Of a stretch of 41,340 bases of DNA, positions 19,779-27,903 are shown piece by piece. Within the stretch, counting starts at the first letter, position 1, and each line of letters opens with the position of its first letter. The notes below the pieces were generated by a model. The model had not been told where the DNA came from and made no database searches. It saw only the letters and a list, made by a program, of their open reading frames with translations. The translations under genes and the position numbers were made by a program. Source of the DNA: a virus; IMG/VR virus record IMGVR_UViG_3300027779_000057, positions 1-41,340 of that record; one strand, given 5' to 3'.

Positions 19779-20819
19779 TTATTTTTTACAAGAACATCCT
19801 TCTAACTTATCAAGTCTGTCAGATAATTCTTTATTTGATTCTATTAGTAATCCTATCATTTTTTCATAATCAACAGTCTTAACTTTCTTATCTTTTATTG
19901 TTTTCTCTCTTACTAAGAATGGTAGAACTTCTTCTACTTCTTGAGCAATAACTCCAATTTCAGTTTGACCTTCTCTTTTACCACTACCTTGTTTCCATTC
20001 ATATTGAACACCTCTAAGTTTCTTAACAGTCTCAGTTGCATTCTCTATTGTATTGATATTCTCTTTTAAGTTTCTATCAGATACTGTAGTAGAATAAGCA
20101 ATAACATCTCCATCTGCGTGAAAATCTCCATCTAAGTCCCACTTGTATTCTGTAGTACCTTGAGTCTTTAATGTCATCTCACCTGTCTGTAGTATCTTTA
20201 GAGCTTCACCATTGGACGATGTTCCACCAAAGTATATTCTGAATGCATCAGCATCAGTACGCATCGTATTTAACGCTGTTGTACCAAGCTCGAACTGCAT
20301 ACCTACATCAGTTGAAGTGTTTAAGTTTCCAAATGTACCAAACTTAGTTGTTCCAGTAAATGTTTTATCACCAGCTATAGTTTGACTTCCACCACTTAAT
20401 GTAACGAAATCAGAAGCATCAGTTAAGAACCCTGAATCATTAGTTAAATCACTTGTTGCGGTTGGTATAGTACCAGTTGCATAAGTTGTAGTATCTACAG
20501 AACCATCAGCCTTTAAGAACTGTGAACTTGTTCCACTTTGAATTTTATATCCACCACCAGTACCTACATAAACTAAATTAGTAGATGGAGTCATAGTTAC
20601 AAATCCAGAACCACTTTGCTCTCTAACAGCTAAACTACCAGTATTAATATTAACACCTTTCCAACTTTGGGTAGTAGTTCCTATATCTAAAGTATCATTA
20701 GTATTATCATCAGAAATTAAGTCAAGGTTACCACTACAAACTATCTCATTAGCAGTTTGATTAGTTAATTCTATTTTCCCTGAAGTTACTTCTACGTCTT
20801 GTACAAATTTAACACTCAT
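19779..20819 (-). CDS. Tail fibre with S74 intramolecular chaperone
   Basis: 346 residues. The N-terminal two thirds are low-complexity beta fibre, with the short module SSQFLKADGSVD also found in the 840-residue fibre. The C-terminal 95 residues (from SDRNLKENINTIENATETV) are a Peptidase_S74 chaperone domain: it trimerises the fibre, then cuts itself off. It ends in a coiled coil and a Cys pair (CSCKK). It likely binds the host surface. Confidence 0.9.
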   Translation of the reverse strand: MSVKFVQDVEVTSGKIELTNQTANEIVCSGNLDLISDDNTNDTLDIGTTTQSWKGVNINTGSLAVREQSGSGFVTMTPSTNLVYVGTGGGYKIQSGTSSQFLKADGSVDTTTYATGTIPTATSDLTNDSGFLTDASDFVTLSGGSQTIAGDKTFTGTTKFGTFGNLNTSTDVGMQFELGTTALNTMRTDADAFRIYFGGTSSNGEALKILQTGEMTLKTQGTTEYKWDLDGDFHADGDVIAYSTTVSDRNLKENINTIENATETVKKLRGVQYEWKQGSGKREGQTEIGVIAQEVEEVLPFLVREKTIKDKKVKTVDYEKMIGLLIESNKELSDRLDKLEGCSCKK

Positions 20820-20842
20820 ATCTTTTATTATTTAAAGAATAC

Positions 20843-20866
20843 TACCCCCTATATTAAAGAGGGTAG
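20843..20866. repeat. Hairpin with ATATTAAAGA loop
   Basis: TACCC...GGGTA pairs around CCTATATTAAAGA, right after the stop of the 840-residue fibre gene. A variant of the dispersed TTTAATAT element in a stem loop. No T run, so perhaps an mRNA-stability or processing site. Confidence 0.6.
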
Positions 20867-20888
20867 ATTCTAGTTATTATTATTATTA

Positions 20889-23411
20889 TTAGCTCATTTT
20901 AAACATGCTAACTTCATATGCACCAGATGCTGGAGCAGATGCGAATACAACGCTTACGCTATTTGTAGCCTTAACTACTTCTGCATAAACTTCATCACCA
21001 CTTGATACTTCAGTGATAGAAACTAAACATTTCTTATCTCCAAAGTTGTGAGTTGCAGTTAAAGTTGTATTACTACCATCTCCGATAGTTACATTAACTT
21101 TATCAGCAGCTATTTGTTGGTCAGCTAATTGTAAAGCTCCTTGAGGAGTTACAGCTCTATTAGTTGCTGTACCAGCTTTAGCTTCAGTATTAGTAGCTAA
21201 TTCAACAATACCAGCTACAGTTGTAGAAGCATGATTAATTGTTGGTATACTTGGTGCACCAGTTAAATCACCGTAAGCTCCAGAGAAATGATTTAAATCA
21301 CTAATCTGAGATTCAGTTATTGATAAAGCAGCTTGATGTCCAGTTACGTCACCTTGAGTAACAGTATATCCAGATATGTATGCACTTGAATCAACAGAAC
21401 CATCAGCTTTTAAGAATTGACTTGCAGTACCACTAGTTTTAACAAAGCTAGTAGATTCAATTAAACCTCCAAATTTAGAAGGTAAAGTAGAATCAACGTT
21501 TATAGCTCTTGCAGTTCCTGTGTTTGGCGTAGGTACAGTATCGTTTTGAATCTGTAGGTATGCGAAGTCTCCTTCAATAGTACCAGCAGTATAATCAAAA
21601 TCTAATAATTGTACAGCTATAGCACCAGATACGTGACCAGCAGTTAAATCTACAGTTGTGTGTGCACCTTGTAACCATTGAACGTCTGCATTAGCATTTT
21701 GTAAGAAAGTAGAAGTATTGTTACCAATTACATATCCTAAATCACCTGAACCACTTATTCTAGCTCTAGATTGAGAACCGTAAGCAGATGCCCAAGTTGG
21801 ATTAGCACCACCAGCATCAGAACCTGAATATTTAGCTTCCATTGCAGCACCATAAATCACACCAGCATAACCACCTGTTCCAGCCATTTCAGACTTAGAC
21901 CAAAGTCCGTAGTTATATCCAGCTTTATTAGAACCAGTTGCTTTAGATTCAGACCACATACCCATATTAAAAGAACCACCATCAGTAGTCTCTTGATTAG
22001 CTTTTATAGTAGGATTCTGTATAGAACTATCAGTTCCAGCATATGTTTCAACAACAGATACTTTATCAGTAACATCAACTTTGTTGAATATTACATCATC
22101 AGTAGTAGCTAATTCTTGATCGTATAATGTAATACCAGAACCATCAGAGATGCTTATTGCATTACCAGATATACTTAAATCTTGTGCACCAATTGTAGAA
22201 GGTACATTAGTTAAATCAGAATAAGAACCAGAGAAATGATTTAAATCAGATATCTGAGACTCTGTAATACTTAGAGCAGCTTGGTGTCCAGTTACATCGG
22301 CTTGACTAACTGTATAGTCAGAAATGTATGCATTACCATTTGTAAGTTGATTATTATTAGACGGTATAGTTGGAGTTCCACTTAAAGAACCGTAAGCACC
22401 ATCAAATAAACTAGGCTTATTTAATATTAAAGCATCACCACTTGCAGCATTCCAATCAGATTGTACGTTTTGCTCAGCATTACTTGGAGCTAAAGTTAAA
22501 TCATTTGTAAATCCACTTAAACTTAAGTCAGATTGTGTTCCACTAATTTCATCAAAAGCAACATCAGAAATGTATGCATTACCGTTAGATAATTGATTGT
22601 TATTAGTTGGTATAGTTGGAGTACCTGTTAATTGACTGTACCCTACTGTTAAAGCAGCTTCATGAGCAGTTACATCAGCTTCTGTTACTGTGTAATCTTT
22701 AATGTATCCCATTGTAGCTATATCACCATCACTTAATTGTGTGTTAGTATCGCTTGTTGGTAATGCATCAATAAGGTCTTTTAAGACTTTACCTTGAGCA
22801 GCAGATAAACCTTCTGAAGTAGAAGTACTTGTTAAAGTATTATTAACTGTAATACCATCTAAAAAGTCAGACATATCAATAGTGAAAGTACTTGCATCAC
22901 TTCTTGTGAATGTAGCTAAACCAGTTGATCCGTTAATAGAACCAGAATTTAATCTAGCTAAGTTAGAATCATCTAAATATAAAGATAAATCTAAATCAGT
23001 TTCAGTTCCATCTTCATCAGTATACTTTAATATGTTAGAGCTAAGAGCTAAACTTGTTACAGTTTCAGATACAGCAGAACTAGATATTGCGTTAGTAACG
23101 AATGTATGAATTTGATCAGCAGTTGCAAGACCAGCTCCACCATCAACGATAGCAGCAGTCTGTACGTCAATAGTTGGATCAGCAGCAGTACCACCAATAG
23201 TTAATAGAGAAGAATCTCCACTTGAGATAGCTTCTACTTGACCGTTGATTGAGTACCATGCAGTACCATCATGTGCCATTAACTCATTGTTAGCTGTATT
23301 GTAATACAATTTACTTTGAGCACCAGAAGGAGCAGTTCCTAATGGATGAATTTTTACGTTCTGTAATTCATTCCCTTCTAAGGAAATATTACTTAGGTAT
23401 TTAATTGCCAT
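20889..23411 (-). CDS. Long tail fibre with internal repeats, 840 aa
   Basis: Starts with the fibre-type block KLYYNTANNELMAHDGTAWYS (35-55). The middle carries repeated segments: SGTPTIPxNNNQLxNGNAYISD (near 262-283 and 344-365) and DVTGHQAALSITESQISDLN (near 372-391, and again about 310 residues later), each leading to a (S/G)DLT turn. The C-terminal domain (ATHNFGDKKCLVSITEVSSG ... SGAYEV) resembles that ending the 23438-24022 protein. A repeated beta shaft plus head is typical of receptor-binding fibres. Confidence 0.8.
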   Translation of the reverse strand: MAIKYLSNISLEGNELQNVKIHPLGTAPSGAQSKLYYNTANNELMAHDGTAWYSINGQVEAISSGDSSLLTIGGTAADPTIDVQTAAIVDGGAGLATADQIHTFVTNAISSSAVSETVTSLALSSNILKYTDEDGTETDLDLSLYLDDSNLARLNSGSINGSTGLATFTRSDASTFTIDMSDFLDGITVNNTLTSTSTSEGLSAAQGKVLKDLIDALPTSDTNTQLSDGDIATMGYIKDYTVTEADVTAHEAALTVGYSQLTGTPTIPTNNNQLSNGNAYISDVAFDEISGTQSDLSLSGFTNDLTLAPSNAEQNVQSDWNAASGDALILNKPSLFDGAYGSLSGTPTIPSNNNQLTNGNAYISDYTVSQADVTGHQAALSITESQISDLNHFSGSYSDLTNVPSTIGAQDLSISGNAISISDGSGITLYDQELATTDDVIFNKVDVTDKVSVVETYAGTDSSIQNPTIKANQETTDGGSFNMGMWSESKATGSNKAGYNYGLWSKSEMAGTGGYAGVIYGAAMEAKYSGSDAGGANPTWASAYGSQSRARISGSGDLGYVIGNNTSTFLQNANADVQWLQGAHTTVDLTAGHVSGAIAVQLLDFDYTAGTIEGDFAYLQIQNDTVPTPNTGTARAINVDSTLPSKFGGLIESTSFVKTSGTASQFLKADGSVDSSAYISGYTVTQGDVTGHQAALSITESQISDLNHFSGAYGDLTGAPSIPTINHASTTVAGIVELATNTEAKAGTATNRAVTPQGALQLADQQIAADKVNVTIGDGSNTTLTATHNFGDKKCLVSITEVSSGDEVYAEVVKATNSVSVVFASAPASGAYEVSMFKMS

Positions 23412-23437
23412 AGTTATTATTATTTATTTGTTATTAA

Positions 23438-24022
23438 TTAATTAAAGTATGCTTTTCCACTGAAGGAATAAGCGAAATTTATTGTTAAGTTATTAGTATC
23501 TATAAACGTTATCTCACCAACTACCACTGAATTACCAGAGTCAACTACAGTTATGGAAGGGAATTTACCCAGTCCATGAGAAACAGACCATGATGTAGAA
23601 GCAGATGCTTGATTATGAATAAAGTTCTTATCACCAGATAGTGAAGTATCTACAGTAATGTAATTAGAAGTATTAGTATCCTGTATATAAACGAAATCTG
23701 TATCATGCATATTAAACCTTTCAGCAGCATTATCAGTCGTATATTCATCTTTAACTTGTAACTTATCTCTGAATAGTAATTTACCAATTGAATCTTTTAA
23801 TGTAAGTAAATATGTTTTACCATCTATTAATTCTCCAGTAGATATGCTATAAGAAACCTCTACACTATTATTGGAATAAACCAATGCAGTAGGAGTTAAT
23901 TCAGTAACAACACTACTACCTTCTTCTATAAGGCTAATAGTTATCTCGCTCGAAGCGTATGTATTGTCTGTCCTCAGTATTGCATCGAATACTTGTAGGC
24001 TGTTTGTGTTAGTTATGATCAT
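23438..24022 (-). CDS. Virion protein with C-terminal fibre-head domain, 194 aa
   Basis: The N-terminal half is a beta sandwich-like unit (YLLTLKDSIGKLLFRDKLQVKDE resembles Ig/BppU-type baseplate upper protein domains). The C-terminal 60 residues (HNQASASTSWSVSHGLGKFP ... SGKAYFN) are a widespread phage tail-fibre module. Probably joins fibres to the tail. It has its own late promoter, only 5 bases before the ATG, so the mRNA may be leaderless. Confidence 0.7.
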   Translation of the reverse strand: MIITNTNSLQVFDAILRTDNTYASSEITISLIEEGSSVVTELTPTALVYSNNSVEVSYSISTGELIDGKTYLLTLKDSIGKLLFRDKLQVKDEYTTDNAAERFNMHDTDFVYIQDTNTSNYITVDTSLSGDKNFIHNQASASTSWSVSHGLGKFPSITVVDSGNSVVVGEITFIDTNNLTINFAYSFSGKAYFN

Positions 24023-24027
24023 AGTAT

Positions 24028-24056
24028 TATAACGCTAAAATGTTGTTTTTGTTTGG
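24028..24056 (-). promoter_or_regulatory. Late ECF-type promoter for fibre operon
   Basis: Minus strand: CCAAACA (24056-24050), 14 bases, GCGTTATA (24035-24028). A perfect member of the class. It directly follows the terminator at 24070-24103. Confidence 0.85.
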
Positions 24057-24069
24057 CTTATATATAAAG

Positions 24070-24103
24070 CAAAAAAAAGACCTACACACTGAAGTATAGG
24101 TCT
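24070..24103 (-). terminator. Intrinsic terminator after tail-tube gene
   Basis: Minus strand: AGACCTATAC and GTGTAGGTCT pair with one mismatch around a 6-base loop, followed by eight T. It ends the scaffold-capsid-tube transcript from 26304. Confidence 0.88.
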
Positions 24104-24131
24104 AATTTTATATTAAAAGTTAGTTAACTTA

Positions 24132-24662
24132 TTAAGCACCTTCAGTAACAGTAAATCCATCAACAGCACCCATAAGAGCTGAATCAACGTAAGTTGACAT
24201 GTTAATTTCTTTACCTTCAAATGAAAGATTATAACCGTTTAAGTCTCCCATAGCTCCACCAGTAGATGTAGATACAGATACTTCAACTCCATTCTTAGCA
24301 CCAGCTAATCTAAAGTTACCGTTATGATCCTCTATAATTACGTGAGGTCTACCGTAAGATAATAATGTTAATTCAGCTTGAGTAGCAGAATCTTGTACTT
24401 TAAGAACTAATGCTCCTGTTTGAGTAAAGAAACTAGTTCCGTTATCTCTTGAGTTTTCATTAGCTTCTTCAAATGTATTGTTGTCACCCTTTAATTCATA
24501 TTTAAATGAAGGAGTTACAGCAGTTACAGCAGTCATTAAGTCTCCTGTAAACGTTGCACCACTTAAAAGAGCACCATCATAGTTTATGAAGTAAACAGCT
24601 TTAAGTCCACCAACAGATGTCTTACATGCTTCTTTTCTTCCTAGTGTGATATCACAGCTCAT
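24132..24662 (-). CDS. Probable major tail tube protein
   Basis: 176 residues, beta-rich and compact, of the size and composition of tail tube proteins. It lies in the high-expression operon with the capsid (scaffold-MCP-this gene) and ends at a strong terminator, as expected of an abundant virion protein. The blocks GALVLKVQDSATQAELTLLS and HVIIEDHNGNFRLAGAKNG fit tube folds, and the middle NGVEVSVSTSTGGAMGDLNG is the type of loop found in them. A head decoration protein is the alternative. Confidence 0.6.
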   Translation of the reverse strand: MSCDITLGRKEACKTSVGGLKAVYFINYDGALLSGATFTGDLMTAVTAVTPSFKYELKGDNNTFEEANENSRDNGTSFFTQTGALVLKVQDSATQAELTLLSYGRPHVIIEDHNGNFRLAGAKNGVEVSVSTSTGGAMGDLNGYNLSFEGKEINMSTYVDSALMGAVDGFTVTEGA

Positions 24663-24687
24663 ATTATTTAAGTATTATATAATATAA

Positions 24688-24720
24688 CCCCCCTTATATT
24701 AAAGAGGGGCATATTAAAGA
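24688..24720. repeat. Hairpin and two TTTAATAT elements after capsid gene
   Basis: CCCCTT...AAGAGGGG (24692-24709) encloses ATATTA, and a second ATATTAAAGA follows. On the mRNA these lie in the gap between the major capsid stop and the tube start, where differential RNA stability would matter most. Confidence 0.65.
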
Positions 24721-24745
24721 TTATTATTATTTATTTATCTAATGA

Positions 24746-25642
24746 TTATGCGTAGAATACTACTTCAGAACCGATTGCATATTGCACAGCAGCTGTAAAA
24801 CGTATTACGATTCTCACATTCTGACTTCCGTCAATGTCAGCCATATCGATAACTTTAACTTCATTCATATCAGACATAAGTCCAGTACCAAAGAATAAGT
24901 TACCTTTTTCAGCAGCTACCATTTTGTTAGCTGGCATACCATTACATACCATAAGTCTAGTTCCTTCAAAATCCATTGAAGTTTGACCTACGTGATATAA
25001 ATCTTTGTAACCTAAAGCAGCTTGAGCTCTTACGTAAGCTCTTGCAGAAGATTGTGAGATGTATATAGATAATTCATCATTACCATAAAGCTCAGCTGGA
25101 ATAGCATCAATTACTTTTCCTAGTTCAGCGATAACGTTAGATGCATCGATAGTTGTACCAACAACGTCTAATACGTCAGCATCAGCAGCAAAAAGTGCTA
25201 AAAGACCATCGTATTCACCAGCGTTAGCATCAGCTCCGTTCCATATGTTTTGCTCGTTTTTCGCAGCTACTTTAGCAACAACGTGTGCTAATAAGTAATC
25301 TTGAAAAGTCTTTGGTAAGTTGTCATGTGCTGACATTCCCATAGAGATAGCATCCCAATCTGATCTAAAGTCTTTCTTACATAGAGCAAGATTTACTTGA
25401 AATTCTTTTGGTTCGATACTTCTTTCTGCTAAAGTAACAGAAGATGTTGCATCAAAATCACATGATCCATCAGCGATTAAATCACCAACAGAAAGCTTTC
25501 TTAATACTTGTTTAAATTTAATGTTTGGTTTAACTTCCATACCACCTTTTTCGATAGTGTTAGAAGATAAAAGTGCTGCCGAGATAAAAGACGCTGCTTT
25601 TTCTCCAGCATAAGTAGTTGTAATACTTGTAGTAGTTGCCAT
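24746..25642 (-). CDS. Major capsid protein (putative)
   Basis: 298 residues, following the acidic scaffold-like gene. The sequence has the look of a phage coat protein: an N-arm with TTTYAGEKAASFISAALLSS, a helical spine region (LPKTFQDYLLAHVVAKVAAKNEQNIW), a strand-turn part (SIYISQSSARAYVRAQAALG) and a beta C-terminus ending VRIVIRFTAAVQYAIGSEVV. Ala-rich, biased codon use (GCA), consistent with high expression. No direct family name can be given with certainty. Confidence 0.82.
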   Translation of the reverse strand: MATTTSITTTYAGEKAASFISAALLSSNTIEKGGMEVKPNIKFKQVLRKLSVGDLIADGSCDFDATSSVTLAERSIEPKEFQVNLALCKKDFRSDWDAISMGMSAHDNLPKTFQDYLLAHVVAKVAAKNEQNIWNGADANAGEYDGLLALFAADADVLDVVGTTIDASNVIAELGKVIDAIPAELYGNDELSIYISQSSARAYVRAQAALGYKDLYHVGQTSMDFEGTRLMVCNGMPANKMVAAEKGNLFFGTGLMSDMNEVKVIDMADIDGSQNVRIVIRFTAAVQYAIGSEVVFYA

Positions 25643-25689
25643 AATTTTAGCTTTTTTGTTTAATTGTTATTATTATTATTATTTATATT

Positions 25690-26283
25690 TTAACTGAATA
25701 ATTTATTCCAGACGATGTCTTTAGTGGAATTACCTTTATTCGAAGGTACATTTAAATGATTAAAGTTAGCTTTAACTTCTGACTCAGGAGATATTGCTAT
25801 AACCTCAGCTTCTGCTTCAACTTCTTCTTTAACGATGATTTCTTCAGCAGATAACTGTTGAGGAACATCTTTCTTAGGATTCATGTTCTCTAATAAATCT
25901 GCTAATGCAGAGATTTCAGCACTTAATCTTCCTAGTTCTTCTTTAGATGCGTATTCTTCTTTAACTGCTTCAACTACAGGAGCTTCCTCTACAGGTGCTT
26001 CTTCTGCTAGTTCAACTTCAGTTTCTTCAGATACTTCTTCAGATAATTCAACTTCAGTTTCGATTACTTCTGATGATAAATCTTCAGATATAACTTCTTC
26101 TTCAGTTACTTCAATAGCTGATACTTCTTCGTTTAATTCTAAAGTTTCTACGTTGTCCTCTTGAGACACCTCAATAGCTTCAACTTGTGGAGCTTCTTCT
26201 AGTTTAACTTCTTCCTTAACTTCTGAACCTACAGCTGATAACAAAACCTCTTTGAATTTTGCTATGATTTCTGTTGCTTTCAT
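25690..26283 (-). CDS. Acidic scaffolding-like protein
   Basis: 197 residues, the middle two thirds dominated by Glu/Val repeats (EEVSEETEVELAEEAPVEEA), a long helical or disordered acidic rod, followed by a coiled coil (ASKEELGRLSAEISALADLL) and a conserved-looking C-terminal hook (NSTKDIVWNKLFS). The place directly before the capsid gene and the design match internal scaffolds that guide head assembly. Confidence 0.7.
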   Translation of the reverse strand: MKATEIIAKFKEVLLSAVGSEVKEEVKLEEAPQVEAIEVSQEDNVETLELNEEVSAIEVTEEEVISEDLSSEVIETEVELSEEVSEETEVELAEEAPVEEAPVVEAVKEEYASKEELGRLSAEISALADLLENMNPKKDVPQQLSAEEIIVKEEVEAEAEVIAISPESEVKANFNHLNVPSNKGNSTKDIVWNKLFS

Positions 26284-26303
26284 ATTTATTATTTTATAAT
26301 TAA

Positions 26304-26332
26304 TATAACGCAGAAAAGGTGAAAGTGTTTGG
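26304..26332 (-). promoter_or_regulatory. Late ECF-type promoter for scaffold/capsid operon
   Basis: Minus strand: CCAAACA (26332-26326), 14 bases, GCGTTATA (26311-26304). About 14 bases of leader. Just upstream GGTGAAAA can pair with TTTCACC across the -35, a possible control hairpin. Confidence 0.87.
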
Positions 26333-26345
26333 TTTTCACCCCTCT

Positions 26346-26358
26346 ATGTTAAACATAC
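26346..26358. repeat. Dispersed element after the 492-aa gene
   Basis: One copy, ATGTTAAACATAC, immediately after the stop at 26360 (mRNA: GTATGTTTAACAT). Member of the ATCATRTTAAACA family. Confidence 0.6.
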
Positions 26359-26359
26359 T

Positions 26360-27838
26360 CTATGTTATTGCTTGTCCTGTTGAAGTCCTTGCATGTAGAT
26401 TAGCTAATCCGTTATTCTTAGCTACTATCTCTTGGTTAACTATCTCACCAGTCATAGGCTTGTATTCTATTACTATTATAGCTTTATTTCTATAGTCATA
26501 GTTAAAGTTAGTAGTCATACTACCCATTAAAGGCAAATACTTAAACCTAGTCTCTTCTGCTTTATATGTATTATCTACAGTAAAAGTCTGACCATTAAAA
26601 GTAACACTATATGTTAATTCTTGATCATCTATCTCTAAGTTATCTATTACCCTTTGATTAGAATAAGTACCACTTAACGTAGATTTATATAAAAACTTAC
26701 CTACAGCATAAGGCTCATCATCAGTTCTAAAATCAAGATATGAATTAGAACTATTATTAGATGTTATAGCCCAACCATCATTAAGCATATCCTGAGCTTC
26801 ATCTACAGCCACTTGAAATGCGTTAATTACTTGAATTGATCCACCAGGATTATTACCTACATATTGTTTACCTTGCATAGTAGCATTTACGTCAGCTGGG
26901 CTATTATAAATGTTATTACCTAAGTATACTTGTTTTTTCCATTTAGATGGATCAGAGAACCCTCTAAATCCTTCTACACCACTATTCCAAGCATAATGAT
27001 GTGTTACTACACCACTAGTTACTTTAGTTATCATAGGAATGTCTGTAATAGGATCAGGTTTAACGAACCAATATCTATTAGGTCTATTATTAGTTAATCC
27101 ATCAGCTAAAGGTATTTGTCCTGTAGCATCAGAAAATAAAGAATCACCTACAGAAATACTACCAGTATTATTACCTAAGTATACTGTTTCATCTTCTTCA
27201 TCTTGATCCCAAGAAGCTTGTAAGCTCCTAAAAGTAACTCCTTCGTTAGTTAAAGTATCTAATTGAGATTGTCTATAACCTTGTACACTTACGTATGAAT
27301 CTGATCCAGACCTATACCTTACATATCCATTTAATCCATCAGCTAAACCATTCTGACTAAACATAGATTGATATCCTAGAGCTGTAGTTTCACCTACATT
27401 AAGTCTTTCAACAGCGTATTCAAATACAGTTGCATTAGCAGACCAAGAACCAAAAGGTCTTATGTCTATAGAGTATTCACCGACCATATTAAATCCATAA
27501 TCTGTAGTTACACCACCTGAAATACTTACAGTACCGTAACCATCATTATTACCATCATAAGCGTTGTTATCAATAGTATATCCAGTCCCAGTAGTATTTG
27601 TAGTTTCTCCTGTGTTTGTACCACCTGACTCAAATCCACCTTCTCCAGTATTACCAGTTAAAGTAGTACCAGTATTATTATTTACTAATTGAACTTCACC
27701 TGTAGTACCTAATAGATTACCAATACCCTGATTGATTAAGAATCCTTTATTATTTGATCTCGAGTACTTTCCATTAGTACCTAGTGTAGCTCTTCTTCCG
27801 TCTTTAGGAGAAGTTCTACTGTATGTTTTATGTCCCAT
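26360..27838 (-). CDS. Virion protein with Gly/Thr-rich part, 492 aa
   Basis: A basic N-terminus (GHKTYSRTSPKDGRRATLG), a disordered Gly/Thr/Asn region (residues about 50-100), then beta-rich domains. Near residues 221-240, GNNTGSISVGDSLFSDATGQ resembles the Cys-ended module of the 134-aa and hub proteins (GDYVYTDAAGTTP). Cotranscribed with adhesin-like genes, so probably part of the tail tip or host-binding surface. Confidence 0.65.
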   Translation of the reverse strand: MGHKTYSRTSPKDGRRATLGTNGKYSRSNNKGFLINQGIGNLLGTTGEVQLVNNNTGTTLTGNTGEGGFESGGTNTGETTNTTGTGYTIDNNAYDGNNDGYGTVSISGGVTTDYGFNMVGEYSIDIRPFGSWSANATVFEYAVERLNVGETTALGYQSMFSQNGLADGLNGYVRYRSGSDSYVSVQGYRQSQLDTLTNEGVTFRSLQASWDQDEEDETVYLGNNTGSISVGDSLFSDATGQIPLADGLTNNRPNRYWFVKPDPITDIPMITKVTSGVVTHHYAWNSGVEGFRGFSDPSKWKKQVYLGNNIYNSPADVNATMQGKQYVGNNPGGSIQVINAFQVAVDEAQDMLNDGWAITSNNSSNSYLDFRTDDEPYAVGKFLYKSTLSGTYSNQRVIDNLEIDDQELTYSVTFNGQTFTVDNTYKAEETRFKYLPLMGSMTTNFNYDYRNKAIIVIEYKPMTGEIVNQEIVAKNNGLANLHARTSTGQAIT

Positions 27839-27862
27839 ATATTATTTATTATTAATTAATAC

Positions 27863-27901
27863 AGGGGCTATTATATTAAACAGCCCCTTATATTAAACAT
27901 T
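27863..27901. repeat. Two elements, one in a perfect hairpin loop
   Basis: AGGGGCT...AGCCCCT closes a 12-base loop holding ATTATATTAAAC (27862-27888), and a second TTATATTAAACAT follows. On the mRNA they come right after the stop of the 1095-residue gene. Confidence 0.75.
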
Positions 27902-27903
27902 TA

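Noticed and set aside
20889-23411. Regular DNA repeats that could suggest a CRISPR-like array
   Set aside because: The repeats are in-frame protein repeats of a fibre shaft, with degenerate DNA and no constant spacer length.
25883-26164. Plus-strand Ser-rich 93-codon frame
   Set aside because: Antisense shadow of the Glu-rich scaffold gene (GAA repeats read as TTC/TCT on the other strand); no promoter or leader.
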